Positions 1 to 8,681 of a stretch of 64,000 nt of DNA are shown here, one piece after another. A program made the position numbers and the translations under genes. The stretch is from JBCBGF01 sp039193455. Its GTDB lineage: Bacteria; Pseudomonadota; Alphaproteobacteria; Rhodobacterales; Rhodobacteraceae. The stretch is from positions 1 through 64,000 of the forward strand of contig JBCCWO010000004.1 of assembly GCA_039193455.1 (NCBI GenBank), read 5' to 3'. The notes below the pieces were generated by a model, which saw only the letters and a program-made list of their open reading frames with translations, was not told the origin of the DNA and did no database searches. Within the stretch, counting starts at the first letter, position 1; the number at the start of each line of letters is the position of its first letter.

Positions 1-810
1 CCTGATCCGTCGCAAACCGATCTCGTGATTGTTCCAGACATGCATCTCGACCCATGGAAGCCGCTCCCTTTGGAAATGAAGCCTATCGCGGATTGGGCCG
101 CTCAGGTGCACGAGTCCGGCGGTATGGTGACATCCGTCTGTTCAGGAGCGCTGCTCTTGGGCATGAGTGGCGTTCTGAACGGCGTGGATGCAACGACCCA
201 TTGGGCTTACTCAGAGCGCTTGGCTGAAGAGTTCGAAGGAATACGTGTACGTCGCGAACGGGTCTTGATCCCGGCAGGCGACGGGCATCGCATCGTAACC
301 GCCGGTGGCGCGTCGGCGTGGGCTGATCTTGTTCTGTACCTGATTGCCCATCTAGTGGGTTGTGAAGAGGCGCGCCGGATCGCCAAGCTTTATCTCATCG
401 AACCGCACTCCCAGGGCCAAATGGGCTTCGCATCCTTGTCTGCAGGACGCCAGCATTCTGACGCAGTCATCGGCGACCTACAAAGCTGGATAGCCGCCAA
501 CTACGAGCATTCGAACCCGGTTCAGGAAATGGCGCGCAAGGCGGGTATGACCGAGCGTACGCTGTTGCGCCGATTCCGAGCGGCGACAGGGCAAACTCCA
601 AGCGACTATGTTCAAACGGTCCGGGTCGAAGAGGCAAAACAATCACTCGAAGCATCCGATACCCCAATCGACGATATTGCTGGAGAAGTTGGATATGCCG
701 AGCCGTCAGCGTTTCGGACGGCGTTCAAGAAAAGGGTGGGTTTGAGTGCCAGCGAGTACCGACGCAAGTGGCAGGCGAAGTTGAGCCACGCACTGGGAGA
801 CGCGACTTGA
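1..810 (+). CDS. GlxA-type transcriptional regulator (DJ-1/PfpI-like domain plus AraC HTH), 5' truncated
   Basis: The frame is open to the left edge, so the N-terminus lies outside the window; the first in-window start-like codon (GTG at 25) is probably internal. The N-terminal half is a DJ-1/PfpI (class I amidotransferase-like) fold with the nucleophile-elbow-like segment SVCSGALLLG and the later TAGGASAWADL stretch, which in GlxA regulators serves as a ligand-sensing domain rather than an enzyme. The C-terminal ~100 residues are a double helix-turn-helix AraC domain (MTERTLLRRFRAATGQTPSDY, then IAGEVGYAEPSAFRTAFKK). It is transcribed away from the convergent TRAP genes. Its target is unknown; the nearby transporter is a possibility only by proximity. 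Confidence 0.9.
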   Translation, partial: PDPSQTDLVIVPDMHLDPWKPLPLEMKPIADWAAQVHESGGMVTSVCSGALLLGMSGVLNGVDATTHWAYSERLAEEFEGIRVRRERVLIPAGDGHRIVTAGGASAWADLVLYLIAHLVGCEEARRIAKLYLIEPHSQGQMGFASLSAGRQHSDAVIGDLQSWIAANYEHSNPVQEMARKAGMTERTLLRRFRAATGQTPSDYVQTVRVEEAKQSLEASDTPIDDIAGEVGYAEPSAFRTAFKKRVGLSASEYRRKWQAKLSHALGDAT

Positions 811-1500
811 CGACTTATACGGCTTTCCTTGTCTGATCGTCAGCTAGAGATAACGTGTCCGATGATGCATGCCTTTCCTCAAATTTAGAAAAAAGGATGC
901 ATGTTTTAACGGCGGAAACTGGGATGCCTTCGAAGTAAACTGTCGAGAGCTCGGTCGTCATTGCAGCGATCTTGAAACCCTCTGGCGGCACACAATCGGT
1001 GTCAATTAGCGGCCCGATAAAAGCTGTAGTGTTAAAGATGCCAATCAGCTTTCAATAGGTACTGAGTTTTTTCTAAAGCAACCCTTGCAGCCCGAGCGGG
1101 ACTAGCAAGTAGCTGAACTGGTTCTGAAGCAAGTGACAGCGTGGGGACCCGTAGATGACAAGGCGCACTTTGAGGCGAGGCATATTTTGATGGTTCACGG
1201 TAGATCGGTCGAGAGTACGGTGCAGCTCCCCAACGTGCCAACCTGGCAAACTCTCCAGTCATTAATGGTCTTGCTCAGCAAGTTTTGCCGAGCGAAGGAT
1301 TTCAATTCGTTAGAAGCTTAAGTCAGAAAGGTGCAGGCTCAACGAAATTTGAGCCTTTGTCCATTTCCGTGGGCTTGTTAGATCCCTGCTTTTGTAACGG
1401 TTTTGCCTAGCAGTGAACCTGCAATACAAACCGGTCAGCACGGACGATTAAACGAACGATACAACAATCCGCGACAGATCAGGGCATCAACTTCAAAGAG
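811..1500. other. Gene-poor interval with a possible gene remnant (815-1045, minus)
   Basis: No convincing gene is seen in about 690 bases. On the minus strand an open run ending with TAA at 815-817 reads about 75 codons with normal-looking composition (for example PPEGFKIAAMTTELSTVYFE). It begins just after an in-frame stop and has no clear ribosome binding site, so it may be the 3' end of a decayed gene. A 62-codon plus-strand frame at 1133-1321 has no ribosome binding site or recognisable family. Confidence 0.35.
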
Positions 1501-1538
1501 ACGATCCCACAATCTAGACCTGAGCATTGTGGGATCGT
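1501..1538 (-). terminator. Rho-independent terminator-like hairpin behind the first dctP gene
   Basis: A perfect 13-bp inverted repeat (arms ACGATCCCACAAT at 1501-1513 and its complement at 1526-1538) with a 12-nt loop lies directly beyond the stop codon at 1546 of the minus-strand TRAP gene. Read on the minus strand it is followed by a modestly T-rich CTCTTTG tract. It probably ends the leftward TRAP transcript. Confidence 0.75.
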
Positions 1539-1545
1539 TTAGAGT

Positions 1546-2604
1546 TTAGCTGCGTTCCCAGGGGGCGCCTTGCGTAGTCTCGATTTCGTTCCACTTTTCG
1601 ATCAGCGAAAGCATCTCATCAAGGATCTCTTGGCCGTTGAGGCCTGTTGCATCGGCATCGGCCAACCACTTATCCACGATGGGCTGCGCGGACTCGCTCA
1701 GAACAGATGTGTCAGCTTCGGTGAAGGACTTGAGTAAAAGTCCATTGTCTCCGCTCGTCATCACTTCAATCGCCGCGGACTCCGCCTGGCCAAGCTGCTC
1801 ACCATAATAGTCGTGCATGGATCCTGCAGCGGCTCTGATCGCCGTCTGGTCGTCGTCGGACAGGCTTTCAAAGACATCTTTATTCATGACCGTCGCGAGC
1901 ACGATGCTTGAGGATAACTCGATCGGCGTGATCGATGTGATTAGCTCGTCAAGCTTGGTCGCTGAAGCGAAGTAGCCGTAGGTCACCGTGCAGTCGATCA
2001 ATCCCGTCTGCATGGACTGGTACACCTCATAGATGGGCATGTTCACCATATTCCCGCCGAGCGGTTCGAACAGATCACTCATGGAGTTTGTGCGGCTAAT
2101 CTTGACCCCTTCTACGTCGGCAACCGAGTTGATCTGGCCATCATTGCAGCCCAACAGCGCCGTCGGTAGTCCGTAGAAGTTTAGATAGACGAGGTTGCGT
2201 TCATCGAGCCTCGCTTTGATCGTCTCATTAGTGGTGAAGAGCTCGTCCATAGCGTTCATCATCACCCAAGGGCTTGCCTTGATCATCGGCACCCCGCCGA
2301 GAGCGAGCTCTGGCAACTCGGACTGCACGTAAGGACCTACGAGAAGTCCCATATCGGCGACACCGCTGCTGAGTGAATCAAGTGCCGCGGTGGAGCTGAA
2401 CAAGGCACCTCCCCAGTTGTTTTGAACCGCCAGGGCACCACCGGACTTCTCGGCAATCAACGTGCTCAGGTGATTGACGGCGGCCGCGCGAACGCCTCGG
2501 TTTGGGCCAGGGTCATTTGAGATGAGCGTGGTTTGCGCATGGGCTGCGAGCGCAATGGTGGATGCGGTTGCTGCGGCTACAGCCAACTTGAGATGTTTGA
2601 TCAT
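1546..2604 (-). CDS. TRAP transporter substrate-binding protein, DctP family (paralogue 1)
   Basis: This 352-residue protein is an exported solute receptor for a tripartite ATP-independent periplasmic transporter. The start at 2604 is chosen over the upstream ATG at 2667 because GGGAGGAC lies just before it and the protein then opens with a standard signal peptide (MIKHLKLAVAAATAS...AHAQ). DctP features include the NNWGGALF segment, the GVADMG stretch and the MQTGLIDCTV region containing the usual ligand-contact loop. It is closely related to the second DctP at 4908-5960 (shared NDPGPNRGVRAAAVNH and VYQSMQTGLIDCTVT), evidently a duplication. It lies downstream of dctM but has its own upstream region with an operator-like element. 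The ligand is unknown; an organic acid fits the neighbouring catabolic genes. Confidence 0.9.
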   Translation of the reverse strand: MIKHLKLAVAAATASTIALAAHAQTTLISNDPGPNRGVRAAAVNHLSTLIAEKSGGALAVQNNWGGALFSSTAALDSLSSGVADMGLLVGPYVQSELPELALGGVPMIKASPWVMMNAMDELFTTNETIKARLDERNLVYLNFYGLPTALLGCNDGQINSVADVEGVKISRTNSMSDLFEPLGGNMVNMPIYEVYQSMQTGLIDCTVTYGYFASATKLDELITSITPIELSSSIVLATVMNKDVFESLSDDDQTAIRAAAGSMHDYYGEQLGQAESAAIEVMTSGDNGLLLKSFTEADTSVLSESAQPIVDKWLADADATGLNGQEILDEMLSLIEKWNEIETTQGAPWERS

Positions 2605-3021
2605 TTTGTCCTCCCTTACAGCTCCATCTTCGCTAGAGCAGTTAATTCGTGGCATAATGGATAGCATACGAATAAATCGGAAGCAAATTGTTTAACTGCC
2701 TGACGCCTTTAGTTCGGCGACGACGTGCCGCGCCTTGGTCGATGGGCCGAGACACCGAGCTGCAAGCCCCGGGTGACACAACAATGGACCCACAGACTCG
2801 ATCACCTGCCGGTTAGGCCGGGGCGAGATCGGATACTGTAACCGAAGATAGTGACAAGACGTCGGGTGTTGCTTGGTGAATGCCTGGTACTGTCGATCGC
2901 ATGCCATGAGCCGTTAGGCGACACGGGCATTGTCCGGACGACGCGCCGAAAGCGCATTAAAGGGCCCGGCGCACTCAAACTCGAGCCGGAACCCAACTCC
3001 ACGCACCTATTGGCGCACCGT
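2605..3021. other. Intergenic interval between dctM and dctP paralogue 1
   Basis: About 415 bases separate the end of dctM from the start of the first dctP. The part nearest the dctP start (2640-2692) carries the promoter/operator-like element described separately. In the rest only short overlapping frames without ribosome binding sites are seen on both strands, and none is supportable as a gene. Confidence 0.5.
2655..2692 (-). promoter_or_regulatory. Promoter/operator-like element upstream of dctP paralogue 1
   Basis: On the minus strand the sequence runs TTTGCTTCC, then ATTCGTATGCTATCC, closely matching the elements before the other dctP and the GMC gene (GCT..CTAAT..TT..TATACTATC). TTGCTT and TATCCA are 17 bases apart and could be -35 and -10 boxes, so a bound regulator would cover the promoter. 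The match is by eye. Confidence 0.5.
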
Positions 3022-4359
3022 CTACATCGAGGTGGGAATTGCCAACGAAAGCGCGGGGATCGCGACGATCAAGATCAGCACGGCCAGGTCGCTCACCAAG
3101 AACCGCCAGATGCCACTAAATATCTTGCCAATAGAAATTCGCTCCTCAATGGCGGCCGCGAGCACGAATACATTGAGGCCTACTGGCGGTGTGATCAGCC
3201 CGATCTCCAAGAGCTTCACGATGATGACGCCAAACCAAATCAGGTTGAATCCATAGCTTTCGACCATCGGGATCATTAACGGCAAAGTTAGAACCATGAT
3301 GCCAATGGGATCGAGGAACATGCCAAGCACCAGATAAATCAAGCACACCATGGCGATGAAAACCCAAGGGCCAATATCCGCCGTTCCAAGAGCCGTCACC
3401 AGGTTGTTGGAGAGACCTGTCAATGCGATTAGGGTAACAAACACCTTTGCACATGCCGCTATGAAGAAAATACCGCCAGTTGTACTCGCCACATCGCGCA
3501 AAATCGGCAGGATGTCTCGATAGCTCAGATTGCCACGGCCAAGCCCTAGAACCACGGCGAAGATCAAGGAAAGTGCTGCTGCTTCGGTCGCCGTAAAGAC
3601 GCCGCCGTAGATGCCACCAATTATCAGGAGGAACAGCAGGAAGGCGGGCCATGCCTTCAGTAGCGCCATCCATTTCTCGCGCGTTGGATGACTATCTGCG
3701 CGCAGCGGGGCAATTTCTGGCGATCGTTTCACCCAAACAAAGATCACCAACGCATAGCCAAGCAGAGACAAAAGACCAGGGACAATACCTGCCAAGAAGA
3801 GCTGCGCGATCGATGTCTCTGTGAAGATCGCGTAGATGATGAACAAGATTGACGGTGGGATAAGAGAACCGAGCGTACCCCCTGCGGCCACACTGGCTGT
3901 TGCGAGGCGCTCATCATAGTTGAGCTTCAGCATCTCTGGCGTGCAGATGCGCCCCATGGTTGAGGCGCAGGCAATGGATGAGCCCGAAATTGCAGAAAAC
4001 CCTCCGCAGCCCGCAACAGACGCAATGGCAATTCCGCCGGGCAAACGCGCGAGCCACATGCGGGCGGCAGCATAAATCTCGGTCGTGATCCCGGCTCGTT
4101 CAGCCACTGCACCAAGCGCAATGAAGAGCGGGATCATCGACAGGTTGTAAGAGTGGATGAGCTCAAACGTCGCGGAGAAAGAAATCTGCAAAGTGCGCGC
4201 CAGCGCGCGGTCAGGCACGAAAGTGCCTGTGCGGAAGCTGAACGCGAGAAAAAGCGCGACTACCGCGACACCACCAATTGCCCAGGCGATGGGTACGCGA
4301 ATGGCAAGAAGGATAAGCACGGTCGCGCAAGCGATATAGCCGATAAGGGTAACGTCCAT
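3022..4359 (-). CDS. dctM: TRAP transporter large permease, DctM family
   Basis: The 445-residue product is a polytopic membrane protein of the size and hydropathy expected for the 12-helix DctM subunit that carries solute across the inner membrane using an ion gradient. It shows DctM family stretches such as FIALGAVAERAGI near residue 80, GGFSAISGSSIACASTMGRI near 120 and GGTLGSLIPPSILFIIYA near 160. It follows dctQ by eight bases (4360-4367) and forms the permease of the same TRAP system as both DctP proteins. The 3' end is followed by a gap before the second dctP. Confidence 0.95.
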   Translation of the reverse strand: MDVTLIGYIACATVLILLAIRVPIAWAIGGVAVVALFLAFSFRTGTFVPDRALARTLQISFSATFELIHSYNLSMIPLFIALGAVAERAGITTEIYAAARMWLARLPGGIAIASVAGCGGFSAISGSSIACASTMGRICTPEMLKLNYDERLATASVAAGGTLGSLIPPSILFIIYAIFTETSIAQLFLAGIVPGLLSLLGYALVIFVWVKRSPEIAPLRADSHPTREKWMALLKAWPAFLLFLLIIGGIYGGVFTATEAAALSLIFAVVLGLGRGNLSYRDILPILRDVASTTGGIFFIAACAKVFVTLIALTGLSNNLVTALGTADIGPWVFIAMVCLIYLVLGMFLDPIGIMVLTLPLMIPMVESYGFNLIWFGVIIVKLLEIGLITPPVGLNVFVLAAAIEERISIGKIFSGIWRFLVSDLAVLILIVAIPALSLAIPTSM

Positions 4360-4367
4360 CTAGCGGC

Positions 4368-4862
4368 TCACAGTTCTGCAGGGGCTGGTTGGCCGGTAAT
4401 GGCGGCACGCAGGTCCACAAAGAACAACTGGGTCATGCGTATTAGGACAAATCCGAAAGCAACGAAGTAGGCAGCACGGCTGATCCATTTGGGGATGAGG
4501 AAGTCGCCTCCGTGGTGGGCGCCGTTTCCCCAGGTGTTGATAAACTGCTGCCATCCCGCGAACACCAGCGTTGCCACGATGACAATCCCGATCAACGCCG
4601 CGAAGGCCGCAATCCAACGGTTCAAAGCGTCGGGGAAGTGATTGGCAAAGAGGTCAATCGCGACATGCGCGCGACGTGATGTAGCTGCCGAAAGCGGAAA
4701 GAGGATCGCGGGCACCATCAGCTCTCGCACCAGGATGATCGAGTCCGGAACGGCTAGGGCGAAGACTTCGCGCGCGAAGACAGTGACGACAATGAGAAGG
4801 CACAGCAGCGCAACCGCAATTGCCCCCAGCATGTCCAGCAGATTCTCGATACTTTTAAGCAT
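4368..4862 (-). CDS. dctQ: TRAP transporter small permease, DctQ family
   Basis: This 164-residue membrane protein has four predicted hydrophobic segments (starting LLDMLGAIAVALLCLLIV, and later LIGIVIVATLVFAGW), the usual architecture of the small TRAP subunit. A central stretch containing SRRAHVAIDLF resembles the conserved R(R)..HI.vd motif of DctQ proteins. It sits between dctP paralogue 2 and dctM in the standard dctPQM order on the minus strand, 45 bases after dctP. It should form a complex with the DctM protein and the two DctP receptors. Confidence 0.9.
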   Translation of the reverse strand: MLKSIENLLDMLGAIAVALLCLLIVVTVFAREVFALAVPDSIILVRELMVPAILFPLSAATSRRAHVAIDLFANHFPDALNRWIAAFAALIGIVIVATLVFAGWQQFINTWGNGAHHGGDFLIPKWISRAAYFVAFGFVLIRMTQLFFVDLRAAITGQPAPAEL

Positions 4863-4907
4863 TGGGCCCAGGCACTACGCGCCGAGGCGCGCGGTGCATA
4901 ATCTCAT

Positions 4908-5960
4908 TCAGCTGGGTGCCCATGGGAAGCCGTCCGCGTCGAGCGTAGCTTGCCATTTTTGCACATAACTCAGGAACTCGTCATAGACCGCTTGGCCATC
5001 AAGCCCCGTCGCTTCTGCGTCCGCCAGCCACTCGTCAAGGTTTGGCTGCATAGCCACCTGCATTGCCTTCTGCTCATCGGCGGTAAAGCTCAGGTCCTGA
5101 ACACCGGCCGCGCGCATCGCATCAAGCGCCGCAGTGTCTGCTTTCTCCAGCTGTTCACCGTAATAGTCGGACATGCTTGCTGCTGCGGCCATCACACCCG
5201 CTTGCGCATCTGCGCTCAGCCCGTCGAATGCGTCCTTGTTCATGACCGTTAGCACTACCGTCGTGGCTGGCAGGTCAAGCGGTGCCATTGTCGCCAACAG
5301 TTCGTGCAACTGGGTCGCGACGGCGAAGTAGGAGAATGTCACCGTGCAGTCGATCAAACCTGTCTGCATCGATTGGTAAACTTCGTAGATTGGCATATCG
5401 ACCATGTTGCCGTCGAACCTGCCAAAGAGCTCGCTTGTGGTGCCGGTATTGCTGATCTTCACACCCGCCACATCGTCGGTTGTCTGGATCAGTTCATCAT
5501 TGCAGGCCAAAAGGCTCGGCGGCAGGCTATAGGCGTTAAGATAAACAAGCCCCTTTTCTGCCATCCGCTGTTTGATCTGTTCGTTATTTGCAAAAAGGTC
5601 ATCGAGGGCCTTCATCATCAGCCACGGACCCGCTGGCGGCATTGGTTGACCGCCAATGTTCAGCTCAGGCATCTCAGACTGCGCGTAGGGACCAACCACC
5701 ACGCCCATGTCAGCTACTCCTAAGCCGATGGAATCCACTGCGGCAGTCGTCTTGAAGAGTGCGCCACCCCAGTTATTTTCAACACGAACAGCGCCCTTGG
5801 TTGCAATGGCAAGCTGATCGCTAAAGTGATTGACCGCGGCCGCGCGCACGCCACGATTGGGGCCTGGATCATTGGCTATCAAGACTGACTCGGCTTGTGC
5901 GCCGACGGCAATCACCGACACCGAAGTGGCTAGCGCCGCCACACTGAGCAAACGTTTCAT
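4908..5960 (-). CDS. TRAP transporter substrate-binding protein, DctP family (paralogue 2)
   Basis: This 350-residue exported receptor is the first gene of the dctPQM set. The start at 5960 is preferred over the ATG at 5987: GGGAGGAC precedes it and the protein then begins with a signal peptide (MKRLLSVAALATSVSVIAVGAQA). The mature protein shares long identical blocks with paralogue 1, for example NDPGPNRGVRAAAVNH, NNWGGALF and VYQSMQTGLIDCTVTF, so the two arose by duplication and probably bind related ligands. The upstream region carries an operator-like element related to those in the catabolic cluster, which suggests co-regulation of import and degradation. Confidence 0.92.
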   Translation of the reverse strand: MKRLLSVAALATSVSVIAVGAQAESVLIANDPGPNRGVRAAAVNHFSDQLAIATKGAVRVENNWGGALFKTTAAVDSIGLGVADMGVVVGPYAQSEMPELNIGGQPMPPAGPWLMMKALDDLFANNEQIKQRMAEKGLVYLNAYSLPPSLLACNDELIQTTDDVAGVKISNTGTTSELFGRFDGNMVDMPIYEVYQSMQTGLIDCTVTFSYFAVATQLHELLATMAPLDLPATTVVLTVMNKDAFDGLSADAQAGVMAAAASMSDYYGEQLEKADTAALDAMRAAGVQDLSFTADEQKAMQVAMQPNLDEWLADAEATGLDGQAVYDEFLSYVQKWQATLDADGFPWAPS

Positions 5961-6008
5961 TGCTGTCCTCCCATCAATGGTCCGCACTTTGGCAGGTTAT
6001 GGGATAAA

Positions 6009-6042
6009 AGATAGTATATGAACGATTAGCAAGCAACTTATA
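6009..6042 (-). promoter_or_regulatory. Promoter/operator-like element upstream of dctP paralogue 2
   Basis: On the minus strand the sequence reads TTGCTTGCTAATCG, then TTCATATACTATC. TTGCTT and TATCTT are separated by 17 bases and could be -35 and -10 boxes. The block matches the elements before dctP paralogue 1 and the GMC gene, and its TTGCTTGC half matches the AATTCGCTTGC palindromes of the catabolic promoters. Confidence 0.5.
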
Positions 6043-6057
6043 AATATACGAATTAGG

Positions 6058-7044
6058 CTAGCTTTGACCGTACTGAGTCAACTGACGTGCTAGCCGTTCT
6101 CTGGCCTTTTCAAACTGCTCCGACAGCGAGGCGACCAGGTCGGCTGTTGTCGTCACTTGATCAATTGCACCAATCCCCTGGCCCGAACCCCAAATCTCTT
6201 TCCAACTCTTGGGTTTCTGCCGATCCTCCGAAAAATTCATCTTTGTCGGATCAGAACGCTCTAAGTTGTCGGGATCGAGGCCGGCCGCAGCGATCGAGGG
6301 TTTCAGATAATTGCCGTGCACGCCGGTAAAGAGGTTCGAGTACACAATGTCATCGGCCGCGCAATCCGCAATCATCTGTTTGTAATTCTGCACAGCGTTA
6401 GCCTCTTCCGTGGCGATGAAAGCTGACCCCGCATAGCCTCCGTCGGCTCCCATCGCGAGCGCCGCAAGGATCGAGTCACCTCTCGCAATCGCACCGGACA
6501 GGTAAAGTGGCCCCTCGAACCACGCGCGAATTTCTTGGATTAAAGCCAGCGGAGAAAGGGCTCCCGCGTGGCCCCCTGCCCCGGCTGCAACAGCCACGAG
6601 ACCGTCGGCGCCCTTTGAGATGGCCTTTTTGGCGAACCAGTTGTTGATTACATCATGCAAGACGATCCCGTTGCCAGAATGCGCAGCCTGATAGACCTCC
6701 TCCCGCGCGCCGAGCGATGTGATCCAGATAGGCACCTCCAAACGCGCCGCGATTTCCACGTCTCTGTCTAGGCGGGCGTTCGATTTATGCACGATTTGGT
6801 TGATCCCAAAGGGTGCGGCAGGGGTATCCGGATTGGCCTGATTGTGGCGGTCCAGCTCATCCCGGATATGAATGATCCACGCCTCAAGGCTCTCACCGTC
6901 TTTTTCTCGAGCGTTTAGAGCCGGAAAGGTTCCGACAATGCCCGCCTTGCATTGCGCAATGACCAGCTCAGGCCGCGAAATGATGAAGAGAGGTGCGCCG
7001 ATCAGTGGCAAGCGAAGGTGCTGTAAAATGGCGGGCAGTGTCAC
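6058..7044 (-). CDS. Nitronate monooxygenase-family flavoprotein (NAD(P)H-dependent flavin oxidoreductase)
   Basis: The 328-residue protein is a TIM-barrel FMN enzyme of the 2-nitropropane dioxygenase/nitronate monooxygenase family. Visible signatures are the N-terminal LPLIGAPLF strand, the GADGLVAVAAGAGGHAG segment near residues 146-161 (the His of GGHxG is the usual catalytic base) and the phosphate-binding MGADGGYAGSAF near 198-209. The start is GTG at 7044, behind TTAGGAGAC. It follows the CaiB gene by 11 bases and closes the leftward SDR-MarR-CaiB-NMO operon. Family members also act as enoyl reductases or detoxify propionate-3-nitronate, so its true reaction in this acyl-CoA pathway is open. 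Confidence 0.88.
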   Translation of the reverse strand: MTLPAILQHLRLPLIGAPLFIISRPELVIAQCKAGIVGTFPALNAREKDGESLEAWIIHIRDELDRHNQANPDTPAAPFGINQIVHKSNARLDRDVEIAARLEVPIWITSLGAREEVYQAAHSGNGIVLHDVINNWFAKKAISKGADGLVAVAAGAGGHAGALSPLALIQEIRAWFEGPLYLSGAIARGDSILAALAMGADGGYAGSAFIATEEANAVQNYKQMIADCAADDIVYSNLFTGVHGNYLKPSIAAAGLDPDNLERSDPTKMNFSEDRQKPKSWKEIWGSGQGIGAIDQVTTTADLVASLSEQFEKARERLARQLTQYGQS

Positions 7045-7055
7045 GTTGTTGTCTC

Positions 7056-8204
7056 CTAAATCCCCGACGCGTTGACTGCGCTAACCTTGCTCAACGCGGA
7101 AATGTCGGCCGGGCTCATGCCGAGATCGGCCAAGATCGCGTCAGAATCCGCGCCTGGTGCATTTGGGGGAGCGGCCGGTGCTGGATTGCCTTCTCCAAAG
7201 CGTGGTGCCGGCATAGGTTGATCAGGTCCTACGGACGCAAAAGCCGCTCGCGCCCGGTTATGGGGATGCTCGGACGCTTCGGCTGGGCTGAGTACTGGCG
7301 CAAAGCAAGCGTCAGTCCCTTCGAGAAGCTCAACCCAGTGATCTCGTGGTTCTCCTAGGAAGGTCTGCTCAAGCACCTTTCGTATGGCTGGCCAGTTACC
7401 GGGATCGGTGCGATCACCCAGCTCAGCCTCGTCAAGGTACAAAAGCCGCAACAGCTCTGCCCAAAAGCGCGGCTCAATTGCGGCAATGCTGACCCAGCCG
7501 CCGCACGCGCATTCGTAGACGCCATACCAAGGTGCGCCACCGTCCAAAGTGTTGGACGCACGCCTATCCGTCCACCTGCCCGATGCGCGCCGCGCGTGGA
7601 TGAAACTCATCAGCGTGTGCGTACCATCGGTAATGGCCGCATCCACCACATCTCCTTTGCCCGTGCGCGTGGCCCTTAGAAGGCCAGCGACCATTCCAAG
7701 GGCGAGGAACATACCGCCGCCACCAAAATCACCCAGCAAGTTGGCGGCAAAAGTGGGCGCCCGATCTGCCGTCCCGGTGCTCCACAAGGCGCCCGTCAAA
7801 GCAATGTAGTTGAGATCGTGCCCCGCAGCCTGAGCCAGAGGTCCGGTTTGCCCCCACCCTGTCATGCGACCGTACACGAGGCGCGGGTTTCGCGCTGAAC
7901 AGACGTCCGGGCCCAGACCCAGGCGCTCCATAACGCCGGGGCGAAAACCTTCAATCAGCCCATCGGAGTAATCAACCAGCTTGAGTGCAACCTCGACCGC
8001 TGTCTGCTTCTTGAGATCAAGCGCGATGGACCGCCGTCCGCGCGCAAGGAAATCAAGTGGATCATATTCGGCGCCAATGCGGTCCACGCGAATAATGTCG
8101 GCGCCCATGTCCGCGAGCATCATTGCCGCAAATGGCCCAGGACCAATGCCCGCAAATTCAACAATGCGCACGCCGGCGAGAGGAAGGTCCGTTCGTTCAG
8201 TCAT
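7056..8204 (-). CDS. CaiB/BaiF family protein, alpha-methylacyl-CoA racemase-like
   Basis: This 382-residue protein belongs to family III CoA-transferases and looks most like alpha-methylacyl-CoA racemase, which inverts the 2-methyl centre of branched acyl-CoAs so that beta-oxidation can proceed. The racemase residues appear present: His129 in AAGHDLNYIALTG and Asp159 in NLLGDFGGGGMF, equivalent to the His/Asp pair of MCR/AMACR. The N-terminus has the family pattern GVRIVEFAGIGPGPFAAMML and the RGRRSIALDLK motif. It lies in an operon with an SDR, MarR and a flavoprotein. A CoA transferase function cannot be excluded by sequence reading alone. Confidence 0.9.
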   Translation of the reverse strand: MTERTDLPLAGVRIVEFAGIGPGPFAAMMLADMGADIIRVDRIGAEYDPLDFLARGRRSIALDLKKQTAVEVALKLVDYSDGLIEGFRPGVMERLGLGPDVCSARNPRLVYGRMTGWGQTGPLAQAAGHDLNYIALTGALWSTGTADRAPTFAANLLGDFGGGGMFLALGMVAGLLRATRTGKGDVVDAAITDGTHTLMSFIHARRASGRWTDRRASNTLDGGAPWYGVYECACGGWVSIAAIEPRFWAELLRLLYLDEAELGDRTDPGNWPAIRKVLEQTFLGEPRDHWVELLEGTDACFAPVLSPAEASEHPHNRARAAFASVGPDQPMPAPRFGEGNPAPAAPPNAPGADSDAILADLGMSPADISALSKVSAVNASGI

Positions 8205-8216
8205 GGGACATACGCG

Positions 8217-8681
8217 CTAGATACGCGCCAACTCCGATTTCAGGTTCTCACGCATGCGTCCAAGGACGCAAAGCGTTGTTTCAAGGTTAGCCGGGTCGAT
8301 GCCGGCATTCGCCACCTCGTCAACTTCGTAGACAATCTTGGTCAGAACTCTGACTAGAGCGCGCCCATCATGCGTGGCAAAGACAAGGTTTGATCTTCGA
8401 TCTGATGGATCAACCCGCCGGGTCACGAACCCACGCTCCTCGAGCCGGTCGATGAGCTTTGACGTCGTCACCGTTGCGACATCCGTGCGTTCGGCTATCC
8501 TCGACTGGCTCAACCCATCTTCTTGCCATAGATGCGCTAGCACCCAAGCTTGGCTAATGGTGATCCCATGAGGTGCGAGCTTCGCATCAAATAAGATGGA
8601 ACGAACACGAGCAAGCTCGTGAAAGACAGGCTTGTAGTCGACGGTTAGCGACGACGGACGAGGGCGGGAATGGTTGCTCAA
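8217..8681 (-). CDS. MarR family transcriptional regulator 1
   Basis: This 154-residue winged-helix protein has the MarR layout: a dimerisation helix, the recognition region LSQSRIAERTDVATVTTSKLIDRLEERGFVTRR, then the wing with DPSDRRSNLVFATHDGRAL. The apparent start is TTG at 8681, overlapping the SDR stop codon (TTGA), suggesting translational coupling. It lies inside the leftward SDR-CaiB-NMO operon, so it probably senses an acyl-CoA or acid intermediate and controls the catabolic genes. The palindromic element between 9608 and 9641 is its most likely target, though a second MarR (20326) competes for that role. Confidence 0.9.
   Translation of the reverse strand: MSNHSRPRPSSLTVDYKPVFHELARVRSILFDAKLAPHGITISQAWVLAHLWQEDGLSQSRIAERTDVATVTTSKLIDRLEERGFVTRRVDPSDRRSNLVFATHDGRALVRVLTKIVYEVDEVANAGIDPANLETTLCVLGRMRENLKSELARI

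Noticed and set aside
1133..1321. 62-codon plus-strand frame
   Set aside because: No ribosome binding site, no recognisable family, and it overlaps other frames of similar length.
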